Shown here: one piece after another, positions 8,366-15,382 of the stretch | How the letters are laid out: each line of letters opens with the position of its first letter | Position numbering within the stretch: position 1 is the first letter of the stretch | NCBI GenBank assembly: GCA_024636595.1 | Contig: JAGXGT010000098.1 | Span: 1-29,660, forward strand | Length of the DNA stretch: 29,660 nucleotides | From: Sphingomonadales bacterium | GTDB lineage: Bacteria; Pseudomonadota; Alphaproteobacteria; Sphingomonadales; Sphingomonadaceae | Direction: 5' to 3' | Notes under the pieces: generated by a model | Told to the model about the DNA's origin: nothing | The model's database searches: none | The model's input: the letters and a program-made list of their open reading frames with translations, nothing else | Position numbers and translations under genes: made by a program

Positions 8366-8842
8366 ATGGCTGAGCAAAACAGGGAATCGTCGATGGAAGA
8401 AATTCTCTCGTCGATCAAACGCATCATCGCCGAGGACAAGGCGATCGATGAGGATCGCCCGCTGCCCCGCCGGAAACCCGCGATGAAACCGGCACTGCAG
8501 GCTGTTCCGGATGTGAAGCCAACCGACCGGAATGAAGAAATACTCGAACTGACCGACGAATTGCCGGAACAGCCGAACGGATCCGTCCAGAGTGATTTTG
8601 GCGAGGAAGAACGGCTGATCGATGACAACAAGCTGGACAGTATGCGTCAGTCGCTCTCGGCTTTGGTTGAAAAAGAAGCGATGGGCCGTCGGCCCGCCGC
8701 TTTGCCCGCTGGTGGCACTTCCTTGGAGGAGCTGACTCGCGAATTGATGCGGCCGATGATCAAGCAGTGGCTGGATGCGAACCTGCCGGATCTCGTCGAA
8801 CAGCTGGTGGCGCGCGAAATCCAGCGGCTGAACGAGAAATAG
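8366..8842 (+). CDS. popZ: PopZ-family cell-pole organising protein (DUF2497, 158 aa)
   Basis: The N-terminal helix SMEEILSSIKRIIAED (residues 9-24) and the C-terminal helices LEELTRELMRPMIKQWLDAN and LVEQLVAREIQRL are the two conserved blocks of the PopZ/DUF2497 family. They are separated by an acidic, Pro-rich disordered spacer (about residues 25-90). In Caulobacter, PopZ forms polar matrices that anchor ParB-parS and recruit cell-cycle factors. The position between tolC and valS is the usual one in alphaproteobacteria, which supports the assignment. The spacer is long and negatively charged, as expected. A functional role at the pole in this organism is inferred. Confidence 0.88.
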   Translation: MAEQNRESSMEEILSSIKRIIAEDKAIDEDRPLPRRKPAMKPALQAVPDVKPTDRNEEILELTDELPEQPNGSVQSDFGEEERLIDDNKLDSMRQSLSALVEKEAMGRRPAALPAGGTSLEELTRELMRPMIKQWLDANLPDLVEQLVAREIQRLNEK

Positions 8843-8897
8843 GCCTGCAGTCCTAATCCCAATTGCCTTGTCGGACAGCCATGCTAAACCATTGTCC

Positions 8898-10985
8898 ATG
8901 ACACAATTTTTCAAAAGACTCACCACCGCCCTGCTCGTTACGGGCACCATTTTCCCAACCGTCGCGACGGCAAGGCCGATGACGGCAGAGGATCTCGCGA
9001 CGCTGAAGCGGATGGGGTCGGTAACGGTTTCTCCGGACGAGAAATGGGCAGCTTTTGACGTCACCGAAACCGAAGCGGACAGTTACGAACGGTCGAACGC
9101 GCTCTATCTGCTTGCTCTCGACAATCCGGCGGCGGCCCCCGTCCGCATTGCAGACAAGCCGGAAAAAAGCGAGCACAGCCCGGCTTTTGCCGCAGATGGC
9201 AGTCTTTATTATCTCAGCGGTGCAAGCGGTTCGGCACAGCTTTGGCATGTCGATATTGCGTCGACCGGCGAAAGCGGCACGCCTGCTCAGGCCAGTGATT
9301 TGAAGGCGGATATTGCCGGCTTCAAACTGTCACCAACCGGCGAGAAGATCGCGCTGTGGGGCGATATTGCGAGAGACTGCCCCACATTTGGCTGCGACAA
9401 AGACGGTAACCGGGCAGAACCGGGTCCCGGCACGGGCCGCGAATATGATGAACTCTTCATCCGGCACTGGTCGAGTTGGGAAACACCGGGCAATTACAGC
9501 CGGATATTCGCGTTTGATCTGAATGATGGCAAAATCACGGGCGACGGGGCGGCGCTGGATGGCGATCTCGTTGGCGACAGTCCCTCGAAGCCGTTTGGCG
9601 GCGGTGAGGAAATTGCCTGGGTGCCGGGCGAGGATGGCGTGTTCTTCACGCTCCGCGTCGCCGACCGGAACGAACCGAAGTCCACCAATCTCGATATCTA
9701 CGGTGCGAAGGCCGATGGCCAGGAAACACTCAATTTTACTGCGACCAACAAGGGTACCGACACCCTCCCCGCCTTTTCTTCGGACGGAGAATGGCTGGCC
9801 TGGGCAGCGATGGAGCGTCCCGGCTATGAAGCCGATCGGCTGGTGGTAAAATTGCGCAAGCAGGGCAGCGACGAAGATGCGGCCGTGGCATTGACCAAGG
9901 ACTGGGATCGCTCGGTTGGATCGATCGTCTGGACGCCCGACAATCAAAAGCTGATCGTAACCGCACAGGAGGTGCTCGATCATCCTGCCTTCGAGATCGA
10001 CGTTGCAACGGCCAAGGTCACTCGCCTGACCGAAGGCGGCAATGTCGGTGCGACCATCCCTCTGCAAGATGGTTCGCTGATTTACACGATGAACAGCTTG
10101 CAGGCGCCGACCGATCTGTATCGCCGCGCCGCAGACGGCACGGTCACTCGGCTGACCAATATCAATGGATCCCAACTGGCCGAGATCGACCCAGTCGATA
10201 TTCAGCGTTTTAAATTTACCGGCGCGGACGACGATCAGGTCTGGGGCCAGATCATCAAGCCGGCGGGCGCAACCGGCAAGCTACCGATGGCGTTCCTGGT
10301 CCACGGCGGACCGCAGGGCAGTTTTGGCAACAGCTGGTCCACCCGGTGGAACCCGAAAGTCATGGCCGCACAGGGCTATGCCGTTGTCACCATCGATTTT
10401 CATGGCTCGACCGGTTACGGGCAGAAGTTCACTGACAGCATCAATCTGGACTGGGGCGGCAAGCCGCTGCAGGATCTGAAATTCGGTTATGACGCAGCAT
10501 TGGCTGCCGACGGCCAAATCGACGGCGAACGGTCCTGCGCTTTGGGCGGTTCCTATGGCGGCTATATGATGAACTGGATTGCCGGCAACTGGCCCGACCG
10601 GTTTGACTGTCTGGTCAACCATGCCGGTGTGTTCGACTTGCGGGCCATGGCGCTCAGCACAGAAGAACTCTGGTTCGATCAATGGGATCACGGCGGCACA
10701 TGGTGGACGCGTCCGCATCCGGAAAAATGGAATCCGGTGAATCAGATCACCAACTGGAAAACGCCAACGCTGTTCATCCACGGCGAACTGGATTTCCGGA
10801 TCCCCTATACCCAGAGCATCATGCCGTTCACGGTGGCTCAGGAAATGGATATCCCATCCAAATTGCTGATCTTCCCGGATGAAAATCACTGGGTGTTGAA
10901 GGGCAAGAACAGCGTGCAATGGTATCGGACGGTGTTCGACTGGATGGGGCAATGGACAAAGGGCGGTCAGGAGGGCGAAGACTAG
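8898..10985 (+). CDS. Secreted S9-family (prolyl oligopeptidase-like) peptidase (695 aa)
   Basis: The ATG at 8898 gives a Sec signal peptide (MTQFFKRLTTALLVTGTIFP, cleavage near TVATA); an upstream TTG at 8868 would spoil it. The N-terminal 400 residues form a beta-propeller with WD40/PD40-like repeats (VTVSPDEKWAAFDV, FSSDGEWLAWAA, VWTPDNQKLIVT). The C-terminal alpha/beta-hydrolase has the nucleophile motif GGSYGGYMMNW with Ser552, the acid Asp632 in HGELDFRIPY and His664 in DENHWVLKG, so the triad is complete. The oxyanion-region motif HGGPQGSFGNSW is present. It would cut short peptides in the periplasm or outside the cell. The gene lies between popZ and valS, which are usually closer together. 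Ribosome binding site weak. Confidence 0.94.
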   Translation: MTQFFKRLTTALLVTGTIFPTVATARPMTAEDLATLKRMGSVTVSPDEKWAAFDVTETEADSYERSNALYLLALDNPAAAPVRIADKPEKSEHSPAFAADGSLYYLSGASGSAQLWHVDIASTGESGTPAQASDLKADIAGFKLSPTGEKIALWGDIARDCPTFGCDKDGNRAEPGPGTGREYDELFIRHWSSWETPGNYSRIFAFDLNDGKITGDGAALDGDLVGDSPSKPFGGGEEIAWVPGEDGVFFTLRVADRNEPKSTNLDIYGAKADGQETLNFTATNKGTDTLPAFSSDGEWLAWAAMERPGYEADRLVVKLRKQGSDEDAAVALTKDWDRSVGSIVWTPDNQKLIVTAQEVLDHPAFEIDVATAKVTRLTEGGNVGATIPLQDGSLIYTMNSLQAPTDLYRRAADGTVTRLTNINGSQLAEIDPVDIQRFKFTGADDDQVWGQIIKPAGATGKLPMAFLVHGGPQGSFGNSWSTRWNPKVMAAQGYAVVTIDFHGSTGYGQKFTDSINLDWGGKPLQDLKFGYDAALAADGQIDGERSCALGGSYGGYMMNWIAGNWPDRFDCLVNHAGVFDLRAMALSTEELWFDQWDHGGTWWTRPHPEKWNPVNQITNWKTPTLFIHGELDFRIPYTQSIMPFTVAQEMDIPSKLLIFPDENHWVLKGKNSVQWYRTVFDWMGQWTKGGQEGED

Positions 10986-10994
10986 GCGCTCTGT

Positions 10995-11070
10995 GCTCCG
11001 CACTTGATGCGGAGCTCTCTAAAGCGAAGTGCAATGCTTGCCTCCCAGAGCTCCGCATCAAGCGCGGAGC
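10995..11070. repeat. REP-like paired palindrome, family A copy 1
   Basis: The arms at 10995-11018 (GCTCCGCACTTGATGCGGAG plus CTCT) and 11047-11070 are inverted copies with 23 of 24 matching bases. Each arm is itself a small palindrome (CTCCGCA...TGCGGAG). A near-identical pair lies at 26966-27038. It sits just after the S9 peptidase gene. It may act as a terminator or stabilise the mRNA. Confidence 0.75.
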
Positions 11071-11141
11071 GCGGCATCGCTATAAAAGCGCAGACGGGTA
11101 CTCAATCCAGACTTTCCGGGGCCCGCAATATTGGTTTAGGC

Positions 11142-11157
11142 CCCAGCCTTCGCTGGG
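11142..11157. repeat. Short hairpin CCCAGC-CTTC-GCTGGG (REP-like, family C)
   Basis: A 6-base perfect stem with a CTTC tetraloop, followed by ATGAC. It resembles, in loop and GC-stem design, the hairpin at 14775-14794. It lies 20 bases upstream of the crotonase start codon, so it might influence translation of that gene. Confidence 0.55.
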
Positions 11158-11176
11158 ATGACACAAAGGATAGAAT

Positions 11177-11854
11177 ATGACCTATTTCCCGACCGAAGAT
11201 CGCGACGGCACGATCATCATCGCGCTGACCAATGGCGAACGCAACACGCTCCATTCCGATCTGCTGGAGGAAGGAGCAGTGGCCTTACAAAAGCTGGCCA
11301 AAGCTCCGCCGGAAGGGGGCATTGTGCTGACCGGAGCGGGTGAACATTTTACCTGTGGCATGGACACGAAAGTGGCGGCTTCGCTGGATGAAGCGGGCCA
11401 GAAGCGGGCGGTTGCGGCGATCAATGATTTTGCCGCGGCGCTCCACCGCCTGCCCTGTGCGCTTGTTTGCGCGGTCAATGGCAATGCCATTGGTGCGGGC
11501 GGGATCATGATGCTGTGCGCAGACTGGGTTTATGCGGCGACCGGGCATTACAAGATCGGCTTGCCCGAAGCCAAGGCTGGACTGCCCTTCCCGGCCGTGC
11601 CGCAAGCGATATTGGACCATTGGCTGGAACCCGCCTGGCGGCGACGGCTGGCGCTGTCCAGCATGCTGCTCAAACCCAATGAAGCCATTGGGGCCGGCAT
11701 GGTGGAAGCGACGGTGATGCCGGATGATCTGATCGACAAGTCGGTCGCCAAAGCGCAGGAAATGAACGCACAACCGGGGTTCAAGGCCTGCAAGCGCCAG
11801 CTGCGCGCCAAAGCCAATGCCGAGATTGACGGGATATTATCTTCGTCATCCTGA
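11177..11854 (+). CDS. Crotonase-superfamily (enoyl-CoA hydratase/isomerase) protein (225 aa)
   Basis: The crotonase fold is recognised from the CoA-binding/oxyanion segments GEHFTCGMDTK (residues 55-65) and NGNAIGAGGIMMLCADWVYA (101-120), and from the Glu-bearing segment GLPEAKAGLPFPAV (128-141). The second catalytic Glu (Glu131, rat hydratase Glu164 position) is present, but the first (rat Glu144) is replaced by Ile110. Classical hydration of enoyl-CoA is therefore unlikely; an isomerase or thioester-hydrolase role is possible. At 225 residues it is shorter than the usual 255-265. The last residues, SSSS, and the stop codon are encoded by an inserted palindromic repeat (see 11845-11920), so the natural C-terminus may be changed. 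Confidence 0.88.
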   Translation: MTYFPTEDRDGTIIIALTNGERNTLHSDLLEEGAVALQKLAKAPPEGGIVLTGAGEHFTCGMDTKVAASLDEAGQKRAVAAINDFAAALHRLPCALVCAVNGNAIGAGGIMMLCADWVYAATGHYKIGLPEAKAGLPFPAVPQAILDHWLEPAWRRRLALSSMLLKPNEAIGAGMVEATVMPDDLIDKSVAKAQEMNAQPGFKACKRQLRAKANAEIDGILSSSS

Positions 11855-11920
11855 ACCTGTTTCAGGATCTCCACCGGCAATTTACAATCTCACGCGATCC
11901 TGAAATAGGTTCAGGATGAC
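11845..11920. repeat. REP-like paired palindrome, family D, overlapping crotonase stop codon
   Basis: The arms at 11845-11868 (GTCATCCTGAACCTGTTTCA then GGAT) and 11897-11920 are inverted copies with 23 of 24 matching bases, spaced by 28 bases. The left arm includes the TGA stop of the crotonase gene at 11852-11854. It would form a long hairpin in the transcript between the crotonase and valS. Confidence 0.8.
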
Positions 11921-11977
11921 CGTCGATGCCTGATTAGACGGTTGTCTCGCACCAAAAGCAATGCCAAAGACCCATCC

Positions 11978-14710
11978 ATGACCTTAGACAAAAATTTCGA
12001 TCCCGCCGCCATCGAAGCGCGCTGGTATGAGCATTGGGAAACCAAGGGCCTGTTTCGTCCCGAACGCGATGATCGTGAGCCGTTCACGATCGTGAACCCG
12101 CCGCCCAATGTGACGGGATCGCTGCATATCGGCCATGCGCTGGACAATACCCTGCAGGATATCGTGATCCGCCACGAGCGGATGAAGGGCAAGGATGCGC
12201 TATGGGTCGTTGGTATGGATCATGCCGGGATCGCCACCCAGATGGTGGTCGAGCGGCAGATGAACGAGCGCCAGCAGAAGCGGACCGATTTCACCCGCGA
12301 GGAATTTGTCGCAAAAGTCTGGGAGTGGAAAGAGGAAAGCGGCGGCACGATCACCGGACAGCTGCGCCGTCTCGGTTGTTCGATGGACTGGTCGAACGAG
12401 CGCTTCACCATGGACGATGGCATGAACGAGGCCGTGCTCAAGGTGTTTGTCGATCTGTATAATGACGGGCTGATCTACCGCGACAAACGGCTGGTCAACT
12501 GGGATCCGGCGCTGAAAACCGCAATTTCCGATCTGGAAGTCGAGACGGTCGATACCAAGGGCAGCTTCTGGCATTTCAAATATCCGCTCGCCGATGGCGT
12601 CACTCTGGCTGACGGGCGCGACTATATCGAGGTCGCGACGACCCGGCCGGAAACGATGCTGGCCGATATGGCGGTGGCCGTGCATCCGAGCGACGAGCGC
12701 TACAAGAGCGTGGTCGGCAAGGAAGTTGTCCTGCCGATTACCGGACGGCGCGTGCCGATCGTGGCCGATGAACATGCTGATCCCGAACTTGGGTCTGGCG
12801 CGGTGAAGATCACGCCCGGTCATGATTTCAACGATTTCGAGGTTGGCAAGCGCGCCGGTTTTGCGGCGGGCGAGATGCTCAATATGCTCGATGGCGAGGC
12901 GAATGTTTGCCAGACCGCCGACGGGCTGGTGCCGGATGAATATATCGGGTTGCACCGGTTCAGGAAAGACGGCGTCAACGGCGCCCGCGAACTGGTTGTG
13001 CAGCGGCTGAAGGAACTGGGTTTCCTGATCCCGCATATTTCGAAAAACAAGGACGGCGAAGAAGTCGAGCATGATGCCGAACCGCGTACCATCGCAACGC
13101 CTTTCGGTGATCGCGGCGGTGTGGTGATTGAACCTTGGCTGACCGATCAATGGTATGTTGATGCGGAGACGCTGGCCCAGCCCGCGATCGAGGCAGTGAA
13201 ATCGGGCGCGATCGAGATTGTCCCGAAAAGCTGGGAGAAAACCTATTTCAACTGGATGGAGAATATCCAGCCTTGGTGTGTGAGCCGTCAGTTGTGGTGG
13301 GGGCACCAGATCCCGGCCTGGTTTGACGACAATGGCAAGATTTATGTGGCGATGGATGAAGCTGCGGCGCAGGCACAAGCTGGGGCCGGTGTCACGCTGA
13401 CGCGCGATCCCGACGTTCTCGACACTTGGTTCTCCTCGGCTCTTTGGCCATTCGGCACACTCGGCTGGCCCGAAAAAACCAAAGATCTGGAACGCCATTA
13501 TCCAAACGACCTGCTGATCTCCGGCTTTGATATCCTGTTCTTCTGGGATGCGCGGATGGCGATGCAGGGAATTCAGTTCATGAAGGAAGTGCCGTGGAAG
13601 CGGCTCTATCTGCACGGGCTGGTGCGGGCCGAAGATGGCTCCAAAATGTCCAAGTCGAAGGGCAATGTCGTCGATCCGCTAGGCCTGATCGACCAATATG
13701 GTGCCGACGCGCTACGCTTCTTCATGGCGGCGATGGAAAGCCAGGGCCGCGACATCAAGATGGATGACAAGCGGGTCGAGGGCTATCGCAATTTCGCCAC
13801 CAAGCTGTGGAATGCCTCGCGCTTCTGTGAAGTGAACGGCATTGGCGCAAGCAAGACGCTCGCTGCGCCCGAAGCCAGTCTGCCGGTCAACCGCTGGATC
13901 ATTTCGGAAGTTGTGGAAACGCAGCAGGCGCTGGACAAGGCGTTGGCCGATCTGCGCTTTGATGCAGCAGCAAATACCATTTATCATTTCACCTGGGACC
14001 GGTTCTGTGACTGGTATCTGGAACTGATCAAACCTGTGTTGCAGGGTGAGGATGCCAGTGCGGCGGACGAAACCCGTATCGTTGCCGGCTGGGTGCTCGA
14101 CCAGATCATTGTCATGCTCCACCCGTTCATGCCGTTTATCACCGAAGAATTATGGCATGCGATGGCGGCCGAAAACGGCGGGCGTAATTACGATTTGATC
14201 GTTGCCAAATGGCCGGAGCCGAAAGCCGCAGTCGATGCAGCGGCAAAGGCGGAAGTAGACTGGTTGATCAAGCTGGTGTCCGAGGTGCGCTCGACCAAGG
14301 TAGAACTCAACATCGCGCCGGGCACCAAAATGACGGCGCATGTGCGCGATGGTGATGATGATCTGCGATCCAAGATTACACGCCAGAATGCCGCCCTTGA
14401 CCGGGTCGGGCGCCTGGAAACCATCTCGTTTGATCCGTCACCGGAAGGCGCTTCGGCCCAGCTTGTCGTCGATGGCGCGACCTATGTGCTGCCATTGGCC
14501 GGGGCGATCGACGTTGATGCGGAAAAAGGCCGGCTGAACAAGGCGCTGGAAGCGGCGCAGAAAGAAGCGAAATCGCTGTCCGGTCGCCTAGGCAATCCCA
14601 ATTTCGTCGAGAAAGCGAAACCGGAAGCGGTTGAAAAGGCGCGCGCCGATATGGCGGACAAAGAAGCGGAAGCCGAGCGGCTGCAGGCGGCTATCGATCG
14701 GCTAGGATAA
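11978..14710 (+). CDS. valS: Valine--tRNA ligase (910 aa)
   Basis: This class I aminoacyl-tRNA synthetase charges tRNA-Val in the cytoplasm. The ATG at 11978 gives the normal opening (MTLDKNFDPAAIEARWYEHW); the earlier TTG at 11942 adds an atypical tail. Signature motifs: PPNVTGSLHIGHALDN with HIGH at 50-53, and SKMSKSKGNVVDP with KMSKS at 556-560. The editing (CP1) domain holds EVATTRPETMLADMAVAVHP. The anticodon-binding domain follows (NRWIISEVVETQQALDKALA). The C-terminal coiled-coil arm that contacts tRNA is clear (GRLNKALEAAQKEAKSLSGR to the end). Length fits the family. The ribosome binding site is weak. The gene follows the family D palindrome, so it may be transcribed from its own promoter. 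Confidence 0.97.
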   Translation: MTLDKNFDPAAIEARWYEHWETKGLFRPERDDREPFTIVNPPPNVTGSLHIGHALDNTLQDIVIRHERMKGKDALWVVGMDHAGIATQMVVERQMNERQQKRTDFTREEFVAKVWEWKEESGGTITGQLRRLGCSMDWSNERFTMDDGMNEAVLKVFVDLYNDGLIYRDKRLVNWDPALKTAISDLEVETVDTKGSFWHFKYPLADGVTLADGRDYIEVATTRPETMLADMAVAVHPSDERYKSVVGKEVVLPITGRRVPIVADEHADPELGSGAVKITPGHDFNDFEVGKRAGFAAGEMLNMLDGEANVCQTADGLVPDEYIGLHRFRKDGVNGARELVVQRLKELGFLIPHISKNKDGEEVEHDAEPRTIATPFGDRGGVVIEPWLTDQWYVDAETLAQPAIEAVKSGAIEIVPKSWEKTYFNWMENIQPWCVSRQLWWGHQIPAWFDDNGKIYVAMDEAAAQAQAGAGVTLTRDPDVLDTWFSSALWPFGTLGWPEKTKDLERHYPNDLLISGFDILFFWDARMAMQGIQFMKEVPWKRLYLHGLVRAEDGSKMSKSKGNVVDPLGLIDQYGADALRFFMAAMESQGRDIKMDDKRVEGYRNFATKLWNASRFCEVNGIGASKTLAAPEASLPVNRWIISEVVETQQALDKALADLRFDAAANTIYHFTWDRFCDWYLELIKPVLQGEDASAADETRIVAGWVLDQIIVMLHPFMPFITEELWHAMAAENGGRNYDLIVAKWPEPKAAVDAAAKAEVDWLIKLVSEVRSTKVELNIAPGTKMTAHVRDGDDDLRSKITRQNAALDRVGRLETISFDPSPEGASAQLVVDGATYVLPLAGAIDVDAEKGRLNKALEAAQKEAKSLSGRLGNPNFVEKAKPEAVEKARADMADKEAEAERLQAAIDRLG

Positions 14711-14774
14711 GAGTACTCCCGCATCGGCACGGTCCATATCGATCATGACCGAATCCGGCACCATCAGGAAATGG

Positions 14775-14794
14775 GTCCCCGCCTTCGCGGGGAC
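14775..14794. repeat. Short hairpin GTCCCCGC-CTTC-GCGGGGAC (REP-like, possible terminator)
   Basis: A perfect 8-base GC-rich stem with a CTTC loop lies 65 bases after valS and just before the convergent gene at 14815. No long T-run follows, so intrinsic termination is uncertain. The design matches the hairpin at 11142-11157. Confidence 0.55.
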
Positions 14795-14814
14795 GCAAGC
14801 TTTCGAAAACTCTT

Positions 14815-15252
14815 TTAGCTCTCGTCACCGCGCCGCATTTTTTCCGCGCCAGATCGCATTTTCTCGGCCCCTTCGCGCATTTTTTCTGCACCTCGCCGCA
14901 TTTTGGGAGCGCCTTCCAGCAATTGCTGAGCGGTGACTTTCTTGCCCCGCCTCGCACTTTGCCGCGCCGCCTCACTTTCACGAAATTCGGCATCGCGCTC
15001 CAACCGGTCGGCATAGGCCTCCATTTCGTCGGCCCCGCGCAGCATCTCGTCCGCGCCCTTTTCCATGCCGACAGCACCTTCAGCCAAACCGGCCCTCACC
15101 TGGGCTTTGACATCCCGGGCAAGCGCTTCGCTCCACTCGACATTATTATGCTGATACTTGGCATCGTGCGCATGAATAGCGATTGCCGGCAATAAAGACC
15201 CCCCGACAAGACCCAATCCCCCAAGCAACGGGAACAAGCGATTATCAACCAT
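14815..15252 (-). CDS. Exported heptad-repeat protein rich in Met/Ala/Gly (145 aa), unrecognised
   Basis: I do not recognise a family. The ATG at 15252 has GGAG six bases upstream, and the protein starts with a signal-like segment (MVDNRLFPLLGGLGLVGGSL then LPAIAIHAHD), so it is probably exported or membrane-anchored. A His-containing stretch follows (HAHDAKYQHNN, 27-37). Two blocks carry a seven-residue pattern [M/L]xxGAxx: MEKGADEMLRGADEM (63-77) and LLEGAPKMRRGAEKMREGAE continuing to residue 142. The pattern predicts long amphipathic helices or a coiled coil, with Met on one face and alternating Arg/Lys/Glu on the other. The C-terminal block is encoded by near-identical 21-base DNA repeats. 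It is convergent with valS. Confidence 0.7.
   Translation of the reverse strand: MVDNRLFPLLGGLGLVGGSLLPAIAIHAHDAKYQHNNVEWSEALARDVKAQVRAGLAEGAVGMEKGADEMLRGADEMEAYADRLERDAEFRESEAARQSARRGKKVTAQQLLEGAPKMRRGAEKMREGAEKMRSGAEKMRRGDES
14831..14913 (-). repeat. Four tandem 21-base repeats inside the heptad-repeat gene
   Basis: Plus-strand units share a CGCATTTT core (CGCCGCATTTTTTCCGCGCC, then AGATCGCATTTTCTCGGCCC and two more) at a 21-base period, i.e. exactly one heptad of the encoded protein per unit. The repeat number could vary between strains without a frameshift. Confidence 0.75.
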
Positions 15253-15382
15253 GGACTGCTCCGTATCTGTTGGCCGTGCCCGATGCACAGCCTCGTGACT
15301 ACGGATGTAATCAATGGTTGGCTATTTGCTAGCGGCGATCGATCAACCGCCGAGAAGAATGGACAAACGGCCCGCGCGGTCG

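Noticed and set aside
8868..8897. Upstream TTG start for the S9 peptidase
   Set aside because: It would place ten polar residues before the signal peptide; ATG 8898 gives a normal Sec signal.
12200..13615. 471-codon minus-strand open frame inside valS
   Set aside because: Fully antisense to a clear valyl-tRNA synthetase with all motifs; high-GC shadow.
14831..14913. CRISPR array
   Set aside because: The short 21-base repeats are directly adjacent without spacers and are in frame with a protein heptad, so they are coding repeats.
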